Source of the DNA: Bifidobacterium aquikefiri
GTDB taxonomy: Bacteria; Actinomycetota; Actinomycetes; Actinomycetales; Bifidobacteriaceae
Assembly (NCBI RefSeq): GCF_002259795.1
Contig: NZ_MWXA01000001.1
Coordinates: 62,001 to 126,000 of the forward strand
Length of the DNA: 64,000 bases
Reading direction: 5' to 3'
The notes beneath the pieces were generated by a model that was given only the letters and a program-made list of their open reading frames with translations, searched no databases and was not told the DNA's origin. How positions within the stretch are numbered: position 1 is the first letter of the stretch; the number at the start of each line of letters is the position of its first letter. The translations under genes and the position numbers were made by a program. Below are positions 16,886-25,100 of the stretch, piece by piece.

Positions 16886-17751
16886 ATGATGATGCGGGTA
16901 TCGACCCGTATCTGATCTCCGGAACGAACGTACTTCGAAACAAGGTAGACGCCCACACTGAGCAGGAGTTGGCTGACGCCGAGAATGATTTGGTCAATGC
17001 CCGGTACAGCAAGCTCAGCAGTACACCTCTGACCGCCGAGGGGACGGTCAGCCAGTTGCAGTGGATTCACCATTATCTCTTCCAGGACGTGTACGAGTGG
17101 GCGGGTCGGATCCGCACCATCGATATGAGCAAGGGCGGTGGCAGCGTCTTTCAACCCTTGCAACTGTTCGCCACGGGCGTGCAATATGCCGAGACGACGC
17201 TGCGCGATGATCTTATGCTTCAAGGCTTGGATCGAGACCAGTTCATCGAGCGACTGGCCGTCAACTTCGATAATTTCAACACCCTGCACCCCTTCCGCGA
17301 GGGCAATGGCCGCACGCAGCGCGTCTTCTGGACGCTGATCGCTAGGGACGCCGGTTGGGGCCTGGATTGGGCGCAGATATCCAAGCGTGAGAACGACATT
17401 GCCTCATTCGTCGCTCACGAGAACGTGGACTATCACCCGTTGGAATCCATGTTCGACAGAATCGTACACCCGTTGCCTCCCGAGCAGGATCGCCGACTTC
17501 TGCCGTCCATCGGTCTCACGTCAGGCAGCCATGATGATACCGAAACACCGAACGTGTACCAGGCGTTGAGTGACAGTGAGTACGAGCGGCAGCGGCAACG
17601 CTACAGCTACCAGAAGAAAGACGGCTCCGAAGCCCAGACCAAGGAAGGGTGTCAGCGACTTACGCCAGGAACTCAGAGTGAAAACCAAGTGTCTCGTAAT
17701 AGGACAATCCTCGCCCGGCGCTTTGCAGCAGAAGCACAGCGGGGGAGATGA
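16882..17751 (+). CDS. Fic-domain AMP-transferase toxin
   Basis: A 289-residue Fic protein. The catalytic motif 'HPFREGNGRTQR' is complete at about residues 136-147, with the catalytic His and the phosphate-binding GNGR. Upstream 'LFQDVYEWAGRIRTIDMSKGG' is the usual flap region. The C-terminal 60-70 residues are charged and low-complexity. By family it should AMPylate a protein target (DNA gyrase and topo IV for VbhT/FicT-type toxins). Because the antitoxin is encoded immediately upstream and the motif is intact, the toxin is likely functional. Confidence 0.92.
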   Translation: MNDDAGIDPYLISGTNVLRNKVDAHTEQELADAENDLVNARYSKLSSTPLTAEGTVSQLQWIHHYLFQDVYEWAGRIRTIDMSKGGGSVFQPLQLFATGVQYAETTLRDDLMLQGLDRDQFIERLAVNFDNFNTLHPFREGNGRTQRVFWTLIARDAGWGLDWAQISKRENDIASFVAHENVDYHPLESMFDRIVHPLPPEQDRRLLPSIGLTSGSHDDTETPNVYQALSDSEYERQRQRYSYQKKDGSEAQTKEGCQRLTPGTQSENQVSRNRTILARRFAAEAQRGR

Positions 17752-18756
17752 ATCGTGGACTGCTGACCTCACCCGCCGAGCTGGATCAGATCGACCAAGC
17801 CCCGGACGCACCAATCAACAAAAGCGTTGATCCGTGAGAATCGTGCCCCAGTCACTGCGCTGTTCCTTGCGCCTGGACATGCTGCGCCTCCATATTCACC
17901 ACATCGAATACGGGGAAAACCGTGCACCTAAACATGCACCTATCTAGACCATAATCATACGGGAACGAATGCAAGCGTACGCGAAAGTACGAAGGAAAGA
18001 CCGACGAAAGACCCAAGAAACGGCGGAATTCCAACAAAGACTGCATGAAATAAAGACTTTTAGAAAATGCCCAAAGAACCAACTGTGGAGCTAGGGAGAA
18101 TCCGATTCTACTCCTGTGAGATGCTGAAAAGACTATAAAACATCGGGACTGGGCAAATTTTGCCACGCTATTTACCACCTCAATAGGGAAATGAATTTCA
18201 GCGAATCACCACGGAGTTTATGGATGGGAAAATGGTGAAGATGGATCGGGTCATTACAAGAAATTAACTGGATTGTTTGTGGAAAGGATGATCCCATTGA
18301 CTTTCTGGTGTCGCTATCCGGACACCTTCTCATTTACATCCAGAATGAGTGTTCGAAATCACATCTGTCTCGACACATTTTCTATGCAGGTGCGGGCTTT
18401 CGGCGTGGCAATAGAGTCAATATATTGGAATATCAGTATCACGGGCCGGCTAGACCTATAATATGGAGAATACAATAACCATGTATGGATCCCGTCGCAT
18501 GCGACAAAAAACGTATACCAGAATTAACCTCTCTTATTATCCGCTGGGGGATATCGTCGAATACCGAGTGAGGAAGCTTAATAATATATTGACTATGCTG
18601 AATCAAAAGGATTTTAGGACGCCATTACCCGAATGACCCGTATGGTATGTTTCAACATCGGTTCAATCACCAACCCACCCTGTATATACCTATGTATAGC
18701 TGGTTACTAACCTTCCGGGGGTCGGTGGGCTCCCGGCACCACAGGAAGTACTGTTG
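17752..18756. other. One-kilobase gene-free region between the Fic module and the FLP cassette
   Basis: No credible gene. It contains the third tRNA/tmRNA-end-like repeat (18083-18099), a TGCACCTAAACATGC element at about 17926 like that at about 14153, and then from about 18180 a marked drop in GC. This is a likely junction between separately acquired segments. Confidence 0.6.
18083..18099. repeat. tRNA/tmRNA-end-like repeat, copy 3
   Basis: CTGTGGAGCTAGGGAGA, identical over 17 bases to 14077-14093. It continues AATCCGATTCT, reminiscent of the reverse complement of a T-arm (…GATTCTCCCTAGCTCCA). A likely attachment-site scar. Confidence 0.5.
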
Positions 18757-19443
18757 TTATAGGGTCGCTAGCCCGGTGCTATCGAGGATATGGATTAAAT
18801 TACGCCGACGTGCAATAAAGCCCCTGATCTCAAGGCTCCGGAGATCACGTGAAAGCGTTTCGGGTGTTGTCCCTATAAGGCGTGCTAGTACATTCATTTT
18901 CACAGGTAATACAAACTGCTGTGATCCTGTTGTCTCAGACTGATCCAGTAGATATCTTGCCAGTCGCCCTTCGGTACGTTCTATGGATAGAATCCCATTC
19001 ATCCATTCCATCTCCACGAATTTCGCGGTGTTCATTTCCAGCATTCGTATACTCAGCAGTGGTTGCTCTACGAGGAGTTTATGGAACAATTGGTGCGAGA
19101 GTAGACACACCTCTGCCGGTTCCAGGGTCTGCCCATAGAGGGAATCGTTCGGGTATCCGAGCATCCACGCTTCCCCCTCGTAACCTCCGGCTTTTTGCAC
19201 GCGAAGTAGCTGCTCACGCCCATTGCTGCTCATCTGGTATATCTTTAGCGACCCGCGAGCCACTATGATGAGCTTCAGTTCGTCGCCAGGCATGAATACC
19301 ATTTCATTTCGGGAGAATTGTTGGTGTTGCAGGTGCTCGTCAATGAAGTTCTGGTCAGACTGGGGGAGATTTGCGAACAGAGGGACTAGCCCCGCGCATC
19401 TATGCTCATGAGGTTTAGACCGAGCTGCTGCGATGCTATTCAT
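18757..19443 (-). CDS. FLP-like Crp/Fnr-family redox regulator
   Basis: About 228 residues with a cyclic-nucleotide-type beta-barrel and a C-terminal winged HTH ('LIGTTPETLSRDLRSLEIRGFI'). With the start at 19443 (MNSIA), cysteines fall at 16 and 113, a spacing of 97. This is exactly the spacing of Cys5 and Cys102, which form the reversible disulfide that switches DNA binding in Lactobacillus casei FLP. There is no iron-sulphur cysteine cluster. It overlaps the end of the Dps-like gene by 8 bases and so is last in a likely P-type ATPase-HMA-Dps-FLP operon. Inferred role: redox sensor for the cassette. Confidence 0.8.
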   Translation of the reverse strand: MNSIAAARSKPHEHRCAGLVPLFANLPQSDQNFIDEHLQHQQFSRNEMVFMPGDELKLIIVARGSLKIYQMSSNGREQLLRVQKAGGYEGEAWMLGYPNDSLYGQTLEPAEVCLLSHQLFHKLLVEQPLLSIRMLEMNTAKFVEMEWMNGILSIERTEGRLARYLLDQSETTGSQQFVLPVKMNVLARLIGTTPETLSRDLRSLEIRGFIARRRNLIHILDSTGLATL

Positions 19444-19999
19444 CATCGTCATCGGTCTCTTGGTACAGACCATCCATCGGATCCTTTCCCAGGAAAAGTT
19501 GGATTTCAGTGATTTGATGTTTCACCCATATCGCAAGACGATTGAGTGCGTCATACAGTGGTATCTTACCCTCTTTCTCCGCTAATTCGATTGCTCTATT
19601 GATGAAAAGCAGCTGCCAGCCGAAATTGTTGACTAGTGCACCGAGCTGCTCCTCACCTGGAGCATACTTCATTGATGGATCTTCGGTCAGCTTACCGTAT
19701 TCAACGATTTGCGAGCTCGTTGTTGGAATGATCTCGTTCTCTGATACCAGGACGCCGTCAATTTCACCGAGGATGTCACGCTGAAACAACAACCATTCCT
19801 TGACATGGTATTCCATAAAGATTCGGGCAGTGCCGGATGCGTACCACCTCGTTTGTCGTATGGTGAGTATGTTGAGGAAGAGATTCGAGATTACGTGTCC
19901 TGACATAGCGGCGGACGTCGGAATATGATGTTCCTTTTCTGATTGGGTGATCTCATCCTGATACCGTCTTCTCCAGATATTCTCCTGACTATCAGCCAT
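19436..19999 (-). CDS. Dps/ferritin-like helical protein
   Basis: A 187-residue protein with a four-helix pattern like Dps: 'RQTRWYASGTARIFMEYHVKEW' at the position of Dps 'HQTHWyvrG..F..lH', then a helix '..LLFQRDILGEIDGVLVSENEIIP', the cross-over region, and two C-terminal helices. Key ferroxidase ligands are not conserved: the first His is Arg in 'TRWY' and the Asp/Glu set is unclear. Iron oxidation is therefore doubtful, and a structural or metal-binding role is possible. It starts directly at the stop of the metallochaperone gene (1-base overlap) and is co-transcribed with the regulator. Confidence 0.6.
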   Translation of the reverse strand: MADSQENIWRRRYQDEITQSEKEHHIPTSAAMSGHVISNLFLNILTIRQTRWYASGTARIFMEYHVKEWLLFQRDILGEIDGVLVSENEIIPTTSSQIVEYGKLTEDPSMKYAPGEEQLGALVNNFGWQLLFINRAIELAEKEGKIPLYDALNRLAIWVKHQITEIQLFLGKDPMDGLYQETDDDDE

Positions 20000-20226
20000 T
20001 AGTTCTCCTTAGTCGTCGTCCTCTCGACGACATATCCCATCTTTTCTACTGTATTGGCGAGCGATCGCGCGTTTGTCGCGCGCTCATCAAAATTGGCCTT
20101 GACCTTCCCCGCATTGAAAAGCACCTCTACATCTTGTACCCCATGCTGCCGGGCAACTGCCGTCCGAATGGTATCTAGACATGATGGGCATGTCATTCCA
20201 CTCACTTGTAGGATCGCTCTTTTCAT
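19999..20226 (-). CDS. CopZ-like heavy-metal-associated (HMA) metallochaperone
   Basis: A 75-residue protein that is one HMA domain. 'VSGMTCPSC' gives the metal-binding Cys13 and Cys16; the ferredoxin-like fold continues with 'VEVLFNAGKVKANFD' and 'KMGYVVE'. Such proteins bind Cu(I) or related soft metals and hand them to P-type ATPases. The neighbouring ATPase lacks its own N-terminal HMA domain, so this protein probably supplies that function in trans. The operon order supports this. Confidence 0.9.
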   Translation of the reverse strand: MKRAILQVSGMTCPSCLDTIRTAVARQHGVQDVEVLFNAGKVKANFDERATNARSLANTVEKMGYVVERTTTKEN

Positions 20227-20358
20227 CTATATTCCTTACTCTGTGTGTGTTTCACCTTTTACTGTATGGGGATTTGGGTCGGTCCCGTCTGGGCCTCTGA
20301 ATGACACATACAGTTAAATGCCCTCGCCCCCAACACTTGGTCATAATACGGATTACAT

Positions 20359-22302
20359 CTAGCGTCGGTGTTGACGTGTATCAAGTTTTCTGTGTGATAG
20401 TCGTAAAGCATTGATCACTACGACGAGGATGCTTGCCTCGTGTACCAGCATGCCCGATGCCATGTATATGAATCCGGTGAATAGGCCGATGATTAGTATT
20501 AATATTGTGATGAGGGCGATGCCAATATTCTCATATGTATTGATAACCGTTGCCTTCGCTAGAGCATGGGCAATAGGGAGTTTAGTGATATCCGAGTTCA
20601 ATAGCACGATATCGGATATCTCGATCGTTGTTGCGGTCCCATCGCCCATAGCGATTCCCAGATCTGCGACCGCTAGTGCGGGTCCGTCATTGATCCCGTC
20701 CCCGACAAACGCGATCTTCTGATTGGATCCTTGTATGGTCCTAATGAAGTTCGCTTTATCCTGAGGGAGCAGATCACCATGGGCCTCATCAAGGTCAAGC
20801 TTGCTGGAGATCTCATTCACAACAGTCTGAGAGTCGCCGGAAAGCATTATCAGGCGGCCAATGCCCTGTCTGCGTAGTTGTCTCAATGCTGCGTTGGCGT
20901 GGCGTCGGATCGTATCGCCGATACCGATCATGATACATGGCCTACCATCAATCGCGATGAATACAACGGAAAGTCCGGCGTGCATCCATTTATCCGCCAT
21001 GATCTTGTCCGAGGGGGTGACAGTGATTGCATGTGCTTGCAACAGACGTCGGTTACCGATGACTACCGTATGCTGGTCACAAATTGCACTTACGCCTTGT
21101 CCGGCGGTCACTCGGAAGTGCTTCGGTTGAGTGAACGATATTGCAGGCATACGCCGCTGTACATACGTCACCACAGCCGTCGCCAAAGGGTGGGTTGACT
21201 CTTGTTCTAAACTGGCCGCCAATCTCCATACGTAATTAATGTCCAGCTCAGGATACGGTGACGAGGTTGCGGGGATGGTGCACTCTCTCACTCGAGCCAC
21301 TGCCGGGATACCATTGGTCAGGGTTCCCGTCTTGTCAAGGACCATAACATCGACCTTACTTAGTTCATGGAACATCCGTGCCCCTTTTACAAGGATGCCG
21401 CATTTCGCTCCGAGTCCAATCCCTGCAACGTTCGATACCGGTACACCGATGACCAATGCACCAGGACAACCCAAGACAAGGATCGTGATCGCTAAGCGAA
21501 CGTCACTGGTTAGCACACCAGTCGCAAATGACACCAGAATCACAACCGGGGTATAGTACCTTGCAAAGCGGTCGATGAAACGCTGTACCGCGGTTTTGGA
21601 GTCCTCCGCCTGCTCAATCACCTCAATGATTCTTCCGAAGACTGTGTCATCACCAACCTGTGTCGTCCTCACCACAATCATGCCGTCCGTAAGGAATGAA
21701 CCAGCGAAGACCGCATCACAATCCTGTGCGGACTTACGGCGCGCGGTCGACTCTCCAGTGATGCTCGCCTCGTTAAGATTGCCATCCCCAGATACGATGA
21801 CGCCATCAACTGGAACTTGTGAACCTGTCTTTACCAGGAGATAATCACCGCTCTTGATGGCGTCAATGGTGACCTCTTCGGCATCGTGGGCTGTTGGCGA
21901 TGTGACACGTAGTGCGGTCTGGGGTGAGAGATCGATGAGGTCTTTGACTGCTGAACGCGTTTTCGTGAGTGTAGACTCTTCGATGATCTGACCGATGAGG
22001 AATAACCATGCGACGATACCGGCCTCACTAAATTCACCGATGATCAATGCTCCGACAATGGCGACACTAACTAACAGCTCTATGGAGATTACTCGGAGTT
22101 GTAAAGAAACCAACGCCTTGATGAATATGGGGATCAGCCCAAGGATGCCAGAGAGTAGATAGAATATCGATGCTATCAGTGTTCGATCTCTCATGAATGG
22201 TATTGGCAGGTACTGGATGAGAATCGCCGAAATAATGAGACCGCTCATTACATATACCATGTTCCGCATATGTCGTACGAAGTATCGTTGGATTACATGC
22301 AT
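20359..22302 (-). CDS. Heavy-metal-translocating P1B-type ATPase with CPG motif
   Basis: A 647-residue cation pump. The start at 22302 (MHVIQRYF) follows AGGAGAG; an upstream in-frame extension to 22428 lacks support. The actuator motif TGES is at about 182-185, the membrane metal motif is Cys279-Pro-Gly (where copper pumps have CPC), the phosphorylation site is D323KTGT, and 'STHPLA' (HP motif) and 'GDGINDGPAL' complete the machine. There is no N-terminal HMA domain. Related pumps sit beside FLP genes in lactobacilli and lactococci. Metal specificity (zinc, cadmium, copper or other) cannot be set from CPG alone. Confidence 0.88.
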   Translation of the reverse strand: MHVIQRYFVRHMRNMVYVMSGLIISAILIQYLPIPFMRDRTLIASIFYLLSGILGLIPIFIKALVSLQLRVISIELLVSVAIVGALIIGEFSEAGIVAWLFLIGQIIEESTLTKTRSAVKDLIDLSPQTALRVTSPTAHDAEEVTIDAIKSGDYLLVKTGSQVPVDGVIVSGDGNLNEASITGESTARRKSAQDCDAVFAGSFLTDGMIVVRTTQVGDDTVFGRIIEVIEQAEDSKTAVQRFIDRFARYYTPVVILVSFATGVLTSDVRLAITILVLGCPGALVIGVPVSNVAGIGLGAKCGILVKGARMFHELSKVDVMVLDKTGTLTNGIPAVARVRECTIPATSSPYPELDINYVWRLAASLEQESTHPLATAVVTYVQRRMPAISFTQPKHFRVTAGQGVSAICDQHTVVIGNRRLLQAHAITVTPSDKIMADKWMHAGLSVVFIAIDGRPCIMIGIGDTIRRHANAALRQLRRQGIGRLIMLSGDSQTVVNEISSKLDLDEAHGDLLPQDKANFIRTIQGSNQKIAFVGDGINDGPALAVADLGIAMGDGTATTIEISDIVLLNSDITKLPIAHALAKATVINTYENIGIALITILILIIGLFTGFIYMASGMLVHEASILVVVINALRLSHRKLDTRQHRR

Positions 22303-22997
22303 TAGAATCTCTCCTCTTGTCCAGTACTTGTAAGATAGCGGGGACGTGGATAAAAGGAATTGATAGCCGTCAAGGGAAGTTTGGACGGGATCCTCACCGT
22401 GAGATCCGAGCGTTGCGACATGAATCATTCGGGAGAAGTATGGTAATCCATTCGTTCTCGGTATCGTTCAATTTTCACGGGTACCCTGCAGGATCGCTGC
22501 TCGTCGCTCTAACATTGCGGGTTGCTGACCTGGTATTAAATATGGTTCCATCTTGAGGGGTACCTCCAACGTATCCTATGGATACCATGATGCTCTTGCC
22601 TCAGGTGGCAGAAGCATAACTATGATGAGACATACTCGTCATGGTGGGCAGAACTACGTCTTGTACGGTTATTGGGCGTGCTCATGGAAAGGGTGCGCCC
22701 TCTATCATGGGTTGGTGGTGGTACTCGGTTATCGCCGAACCGGGATAGTATGCTATGGGCATCGGGTCGATCCTTTCGCAACGGCACCGTCAAAGATTTC
22801 TATGTGTGTAGGATGACCCCGTAGGAATCGCGAAGGAGGTGCATAACTTGAGCCTACTGGCAGTGGGGCGGGTCGCAGGGAAGGGATCCCGGGTCGGACT
22901 CGATCATGAACAAGTCCCAGCCGTTAGCTGTATTCAGAGATGTGATGCGTGAGGGGTGAGGGGGCTATTCCTGGATTCTGCATACATCTTCGGGATA
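22303..22997. other. Gene-free AT-rich spacer upstream of the P-type ATPase
   Basis: About 700 bases with no credible frame. It must hold the promoter of the minus-strand metal operon; the SD sequence of the ATPase is at its left end. No clear palindromic FLP/FNR site was found by eye. Confidence 0.5.
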
Positions 22998-23687
22998 CTA
23001 GGCGGATACGCGGGCTGAGATTCTCCTGGCCACCAAACCTCTATCGATGATGACCATCAGGAAAGCAATCATCTCAACCGCTAATGTCAATACAGCCAAG
23101 TTGATGAACACGGTACGTCTACCGAACTGGTCTATGTCGAGGAACGGGTAGGGATAATGACCGCCACCAGGCCACTCGGCCTCGGTAAAGAAGGGGCGGA
23201 TGTAAGCGAATGCCACGTAGGTATACGGTATTAATGCCCACCATAATGGATCCCACCAGCGTAGGGCACCTTTCTTCGCGAAGAGCACCCAGTCTCCGGT
23301 CACCAACAGAGGGACAATGATATGTACCAGATTATCCGTCAATGTGAAAGGTTGATAACTAGAACTTTGCGTAAAGTCTGAGGGAGCGAGGATCACGAGG
23401 TAAATGAGCAGTGTCACGAGAAGTGCAAGCCCTATGCCTGCGCCGATTCTGGGATGAACTGATGCAGTCCCATTCCTAGCATGTTTCGCAATGGTGATTA
23501 ATGTCGTTATGAGTGCGCAAAGAGACCAAGCCATACCCAGTAGATTACTCATCGACGTATAATACAATATTCCACCGGGTGCAAAACTGGGTGTACCTAA
23601 ATTAATGACTCTAGAGATCGCGACACCGGCAATGACTGCTGTCGCCGCACGGTAGGCTGCGGCGGGAAGACGAATATCAGCAAGCAT
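22998..23687 (-). CDS. Pr6Pr-family integral membrane protein
   Basis: A 229-residue protein with six predicted spans. 'YTSMSNLLG', 'DNLVHIIVPLLVTGDWVLFAKKG' and 'YPYPFLDI' are the characteristic Pr6Pr signatures (a family related to the eukaryotic androgen-induced FAR-17a/AIG1 proteins). The biochemical role in bacteria is not established. It stands alone between long non-coding spacers and may belong to the metal/redox cassette only by position. Confidence 0.8.
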   Translation of the reverse strand: MLADIRLPAAAYRAATAVIAGVAISRVINLGTPSFAPGGILYYTSMSNLLGMAWSLCALITTLITIAKHARNGTASVHPRIGAGIGLALLVTLLIYLVILAPSDFTQSSSYQPFTLTDNLVHIIVPLLVTGDWVLFAKKGALRWWDPLWWALIPYTYVAFAYIRPFFTEAEWPGGGHYPYPFLDIDQFGRRTVFINLAVLTLAVEMIAFLMVIIDRGLVARRISARVSA

Positions 23688-24560
23688 ACGTATCCCTCCT
23701 ATGAGTCAGACGTCCTAATAGGCTAGGCACCCCGTTGGATATGCCTCGTACCGTACGTTATAGATGGAAGATTGTGAAAGGAACAATTAATCGCAGGATG
23801 CCATGATGGTGAGTGGCGTGCAGGCACGGATTCGATCAGGACTTCTATGGTAGGTCCGATATGGGATAATCTGTGATTGCTCACCGATAGCTTGTGGAAT
23901 GATGCGAATATCAGACTGGTATCAAGATAAAGGCCTCAACTCAGATAATGCCGTAATGATTACATGTGGATATTGAACATGAGGGGATTAATCGTCAACG
24001 GCTAATGATCCATCGCATCAGGGAATGGCCTGGTTCCACCGGATTCAGAACGGGAGGTATTGGCGAACGACATTCTGAGCCGTCCAGGCCATACAGACGA
24101 GCTGATACCACCATAGAATCACCGCTTTGAGAAACCGAGTGAAGGAATAACTTTGTGATCCTTACATTCTATGAGCGAAGTTCCCTATTCATCGCCCTCC
24201 AGATCCGGGCATCTTCTTCATATTGAACGTTAATGTCGTATATCCTCCGTTATCCAGGGTTGATGAATGAATGATAATGGTATTCCATCCCTTCCATGCT
24301 TTGTGGATAGATGGTTCACAAGCCGGAAACCCAATCGTATCAATGCGCCACTGGACGCCGATGCACCTATGCCCCGTGGCGGAGATGCGTTCCCGCATCA
24401 CGTCCAACCCCTTCCACCCACCCGCGGCCTCCATACGAACAGTCATCATCTAGGGATACGGGGAGCAACGGATTACCTAATCCAACTCTTAGAGAATTTC
24501 TCGCACTCTTCCCGATCAACTTATAATGTGTTTATACCGTTGCATCGGAGGCATGGAGTT
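23688..24560. other. Gene-free spacer of about 870 bases
   Basis: No supported gene on either strand; frames here are short and lack ribosome sites and family signals. Composition is like that of the 17.8-18.7 and 22.3-23.0 kb spacers, AT-richer than flanking chromosome. It may contain decayed genes of the imported cassette. Confidence 0.45.
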
Positions 24561-24932
24561 ATGGAACATGGTATAAGGATTGAACGGGTATATTCGTTGG
24601 CGCCGGGGGAAACTGGATATCGTATCCTTGTTGATCGATTGTGGCCACGGGGCATCAGTAAGGCGAAGTTGGCGCTGGATTTCTGGGCGAAGGATTTAGC
24701 TCCTACCCCTGAATTACGAAAATGGTTTTCACATCGAGCAGATCGGTTTGAAGAATTTCAAACGCGCTATCTTGCACAACTGGACGCGTATGACGGGGCC
24801 AACAATTTTTGCACGATGTGCTCCGATGTGCTCCGCAATCACGATGTTCTGCTTTTATATGCTGCCAAAGATGAACATAACAATCAGGCGGTTGTGTTGC
24901 AGGCATGGTTGAGACAGCGCTTGCACAGATAA
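24561..24932 (+). CDS. DUF488-family protein
   Basis: A 123-residue protein matching DUF488: 'IERVYSLAPGETGYRILVDRLWPRGISKAKL', then 'WAKDLAPTPELRKWFSH', 'RFEEFQTRYLAQL' and 'LLYAAKDEHNNQAVVL'. The ATG at 24561 (MEHGIR) lies shortly after GGAGGC and is the family start; the open frame extends to 24267 without support. The function is uncharacterised; DUF488 genes often accompany FLP/redox cassettes in lactobacilli (recalled, unverified). Confidence 0.85.
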   Translation: MEHGIRIERVYSLAPGETGYRILVDRLWPRGISKAKLALDFWAKDLAPTPELRKWFSHRADRFEEFQTRYLAQLDAYDGANNFCTMCSDVLRNHDVLLLYAAKDEHNNQAVVLQAWLRQRLHR

Positions 24933-25017
24933 CTCAAGGTAGCTGATTCATTTCGCGCTGCACTCCCCTCGTTCGGACGACTTAGGATAGTTCCGACAAT
25001 CACAAAGATCAAGAGTA

Positions 25018-25062
25018 ACTACATATTGTGTCGAAAAAAATTTTGATTACTATATCTAGTGG
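25018..25062 (+). promoter_or_regulatory. Two NrdR boxes upstream of the class II ribonucleotide reductase
   Basis: Box 1 at 25018-25031 reads A-CTACATATTGTGT and box 2 at 25049-25062 reads A-CTATATCTAGTGG, both close to the NrdR consensus acaCwAtATaTwGtgt. Their starts are 31 bases apart, three helical turns, as is typical for tandem NrdR sites. Box 2 ends 38 bases before the ATG. NrdR represses reductase genes when (d)ATP is high. No nrdR gene is in the window. Confidence 0.8.
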
Positions 25063-25100
25063 TTTTAAAAATTAGTGATTGTATGTGAAGGGGAAGAACC

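Noticed and set aside
22302-22428. N-terminal extension of the P-type ATPase to 22428
   Set aside because: No HMA motif in it, and a good SD precedes the ATG at 22302.
24932-25100. Cobalamin riboswitch upstream of the B12-dependent reductase
   Set aside because: No B12-box-like conserved core and the gap is only 168 bases; two NrdR boxes explain it instead.
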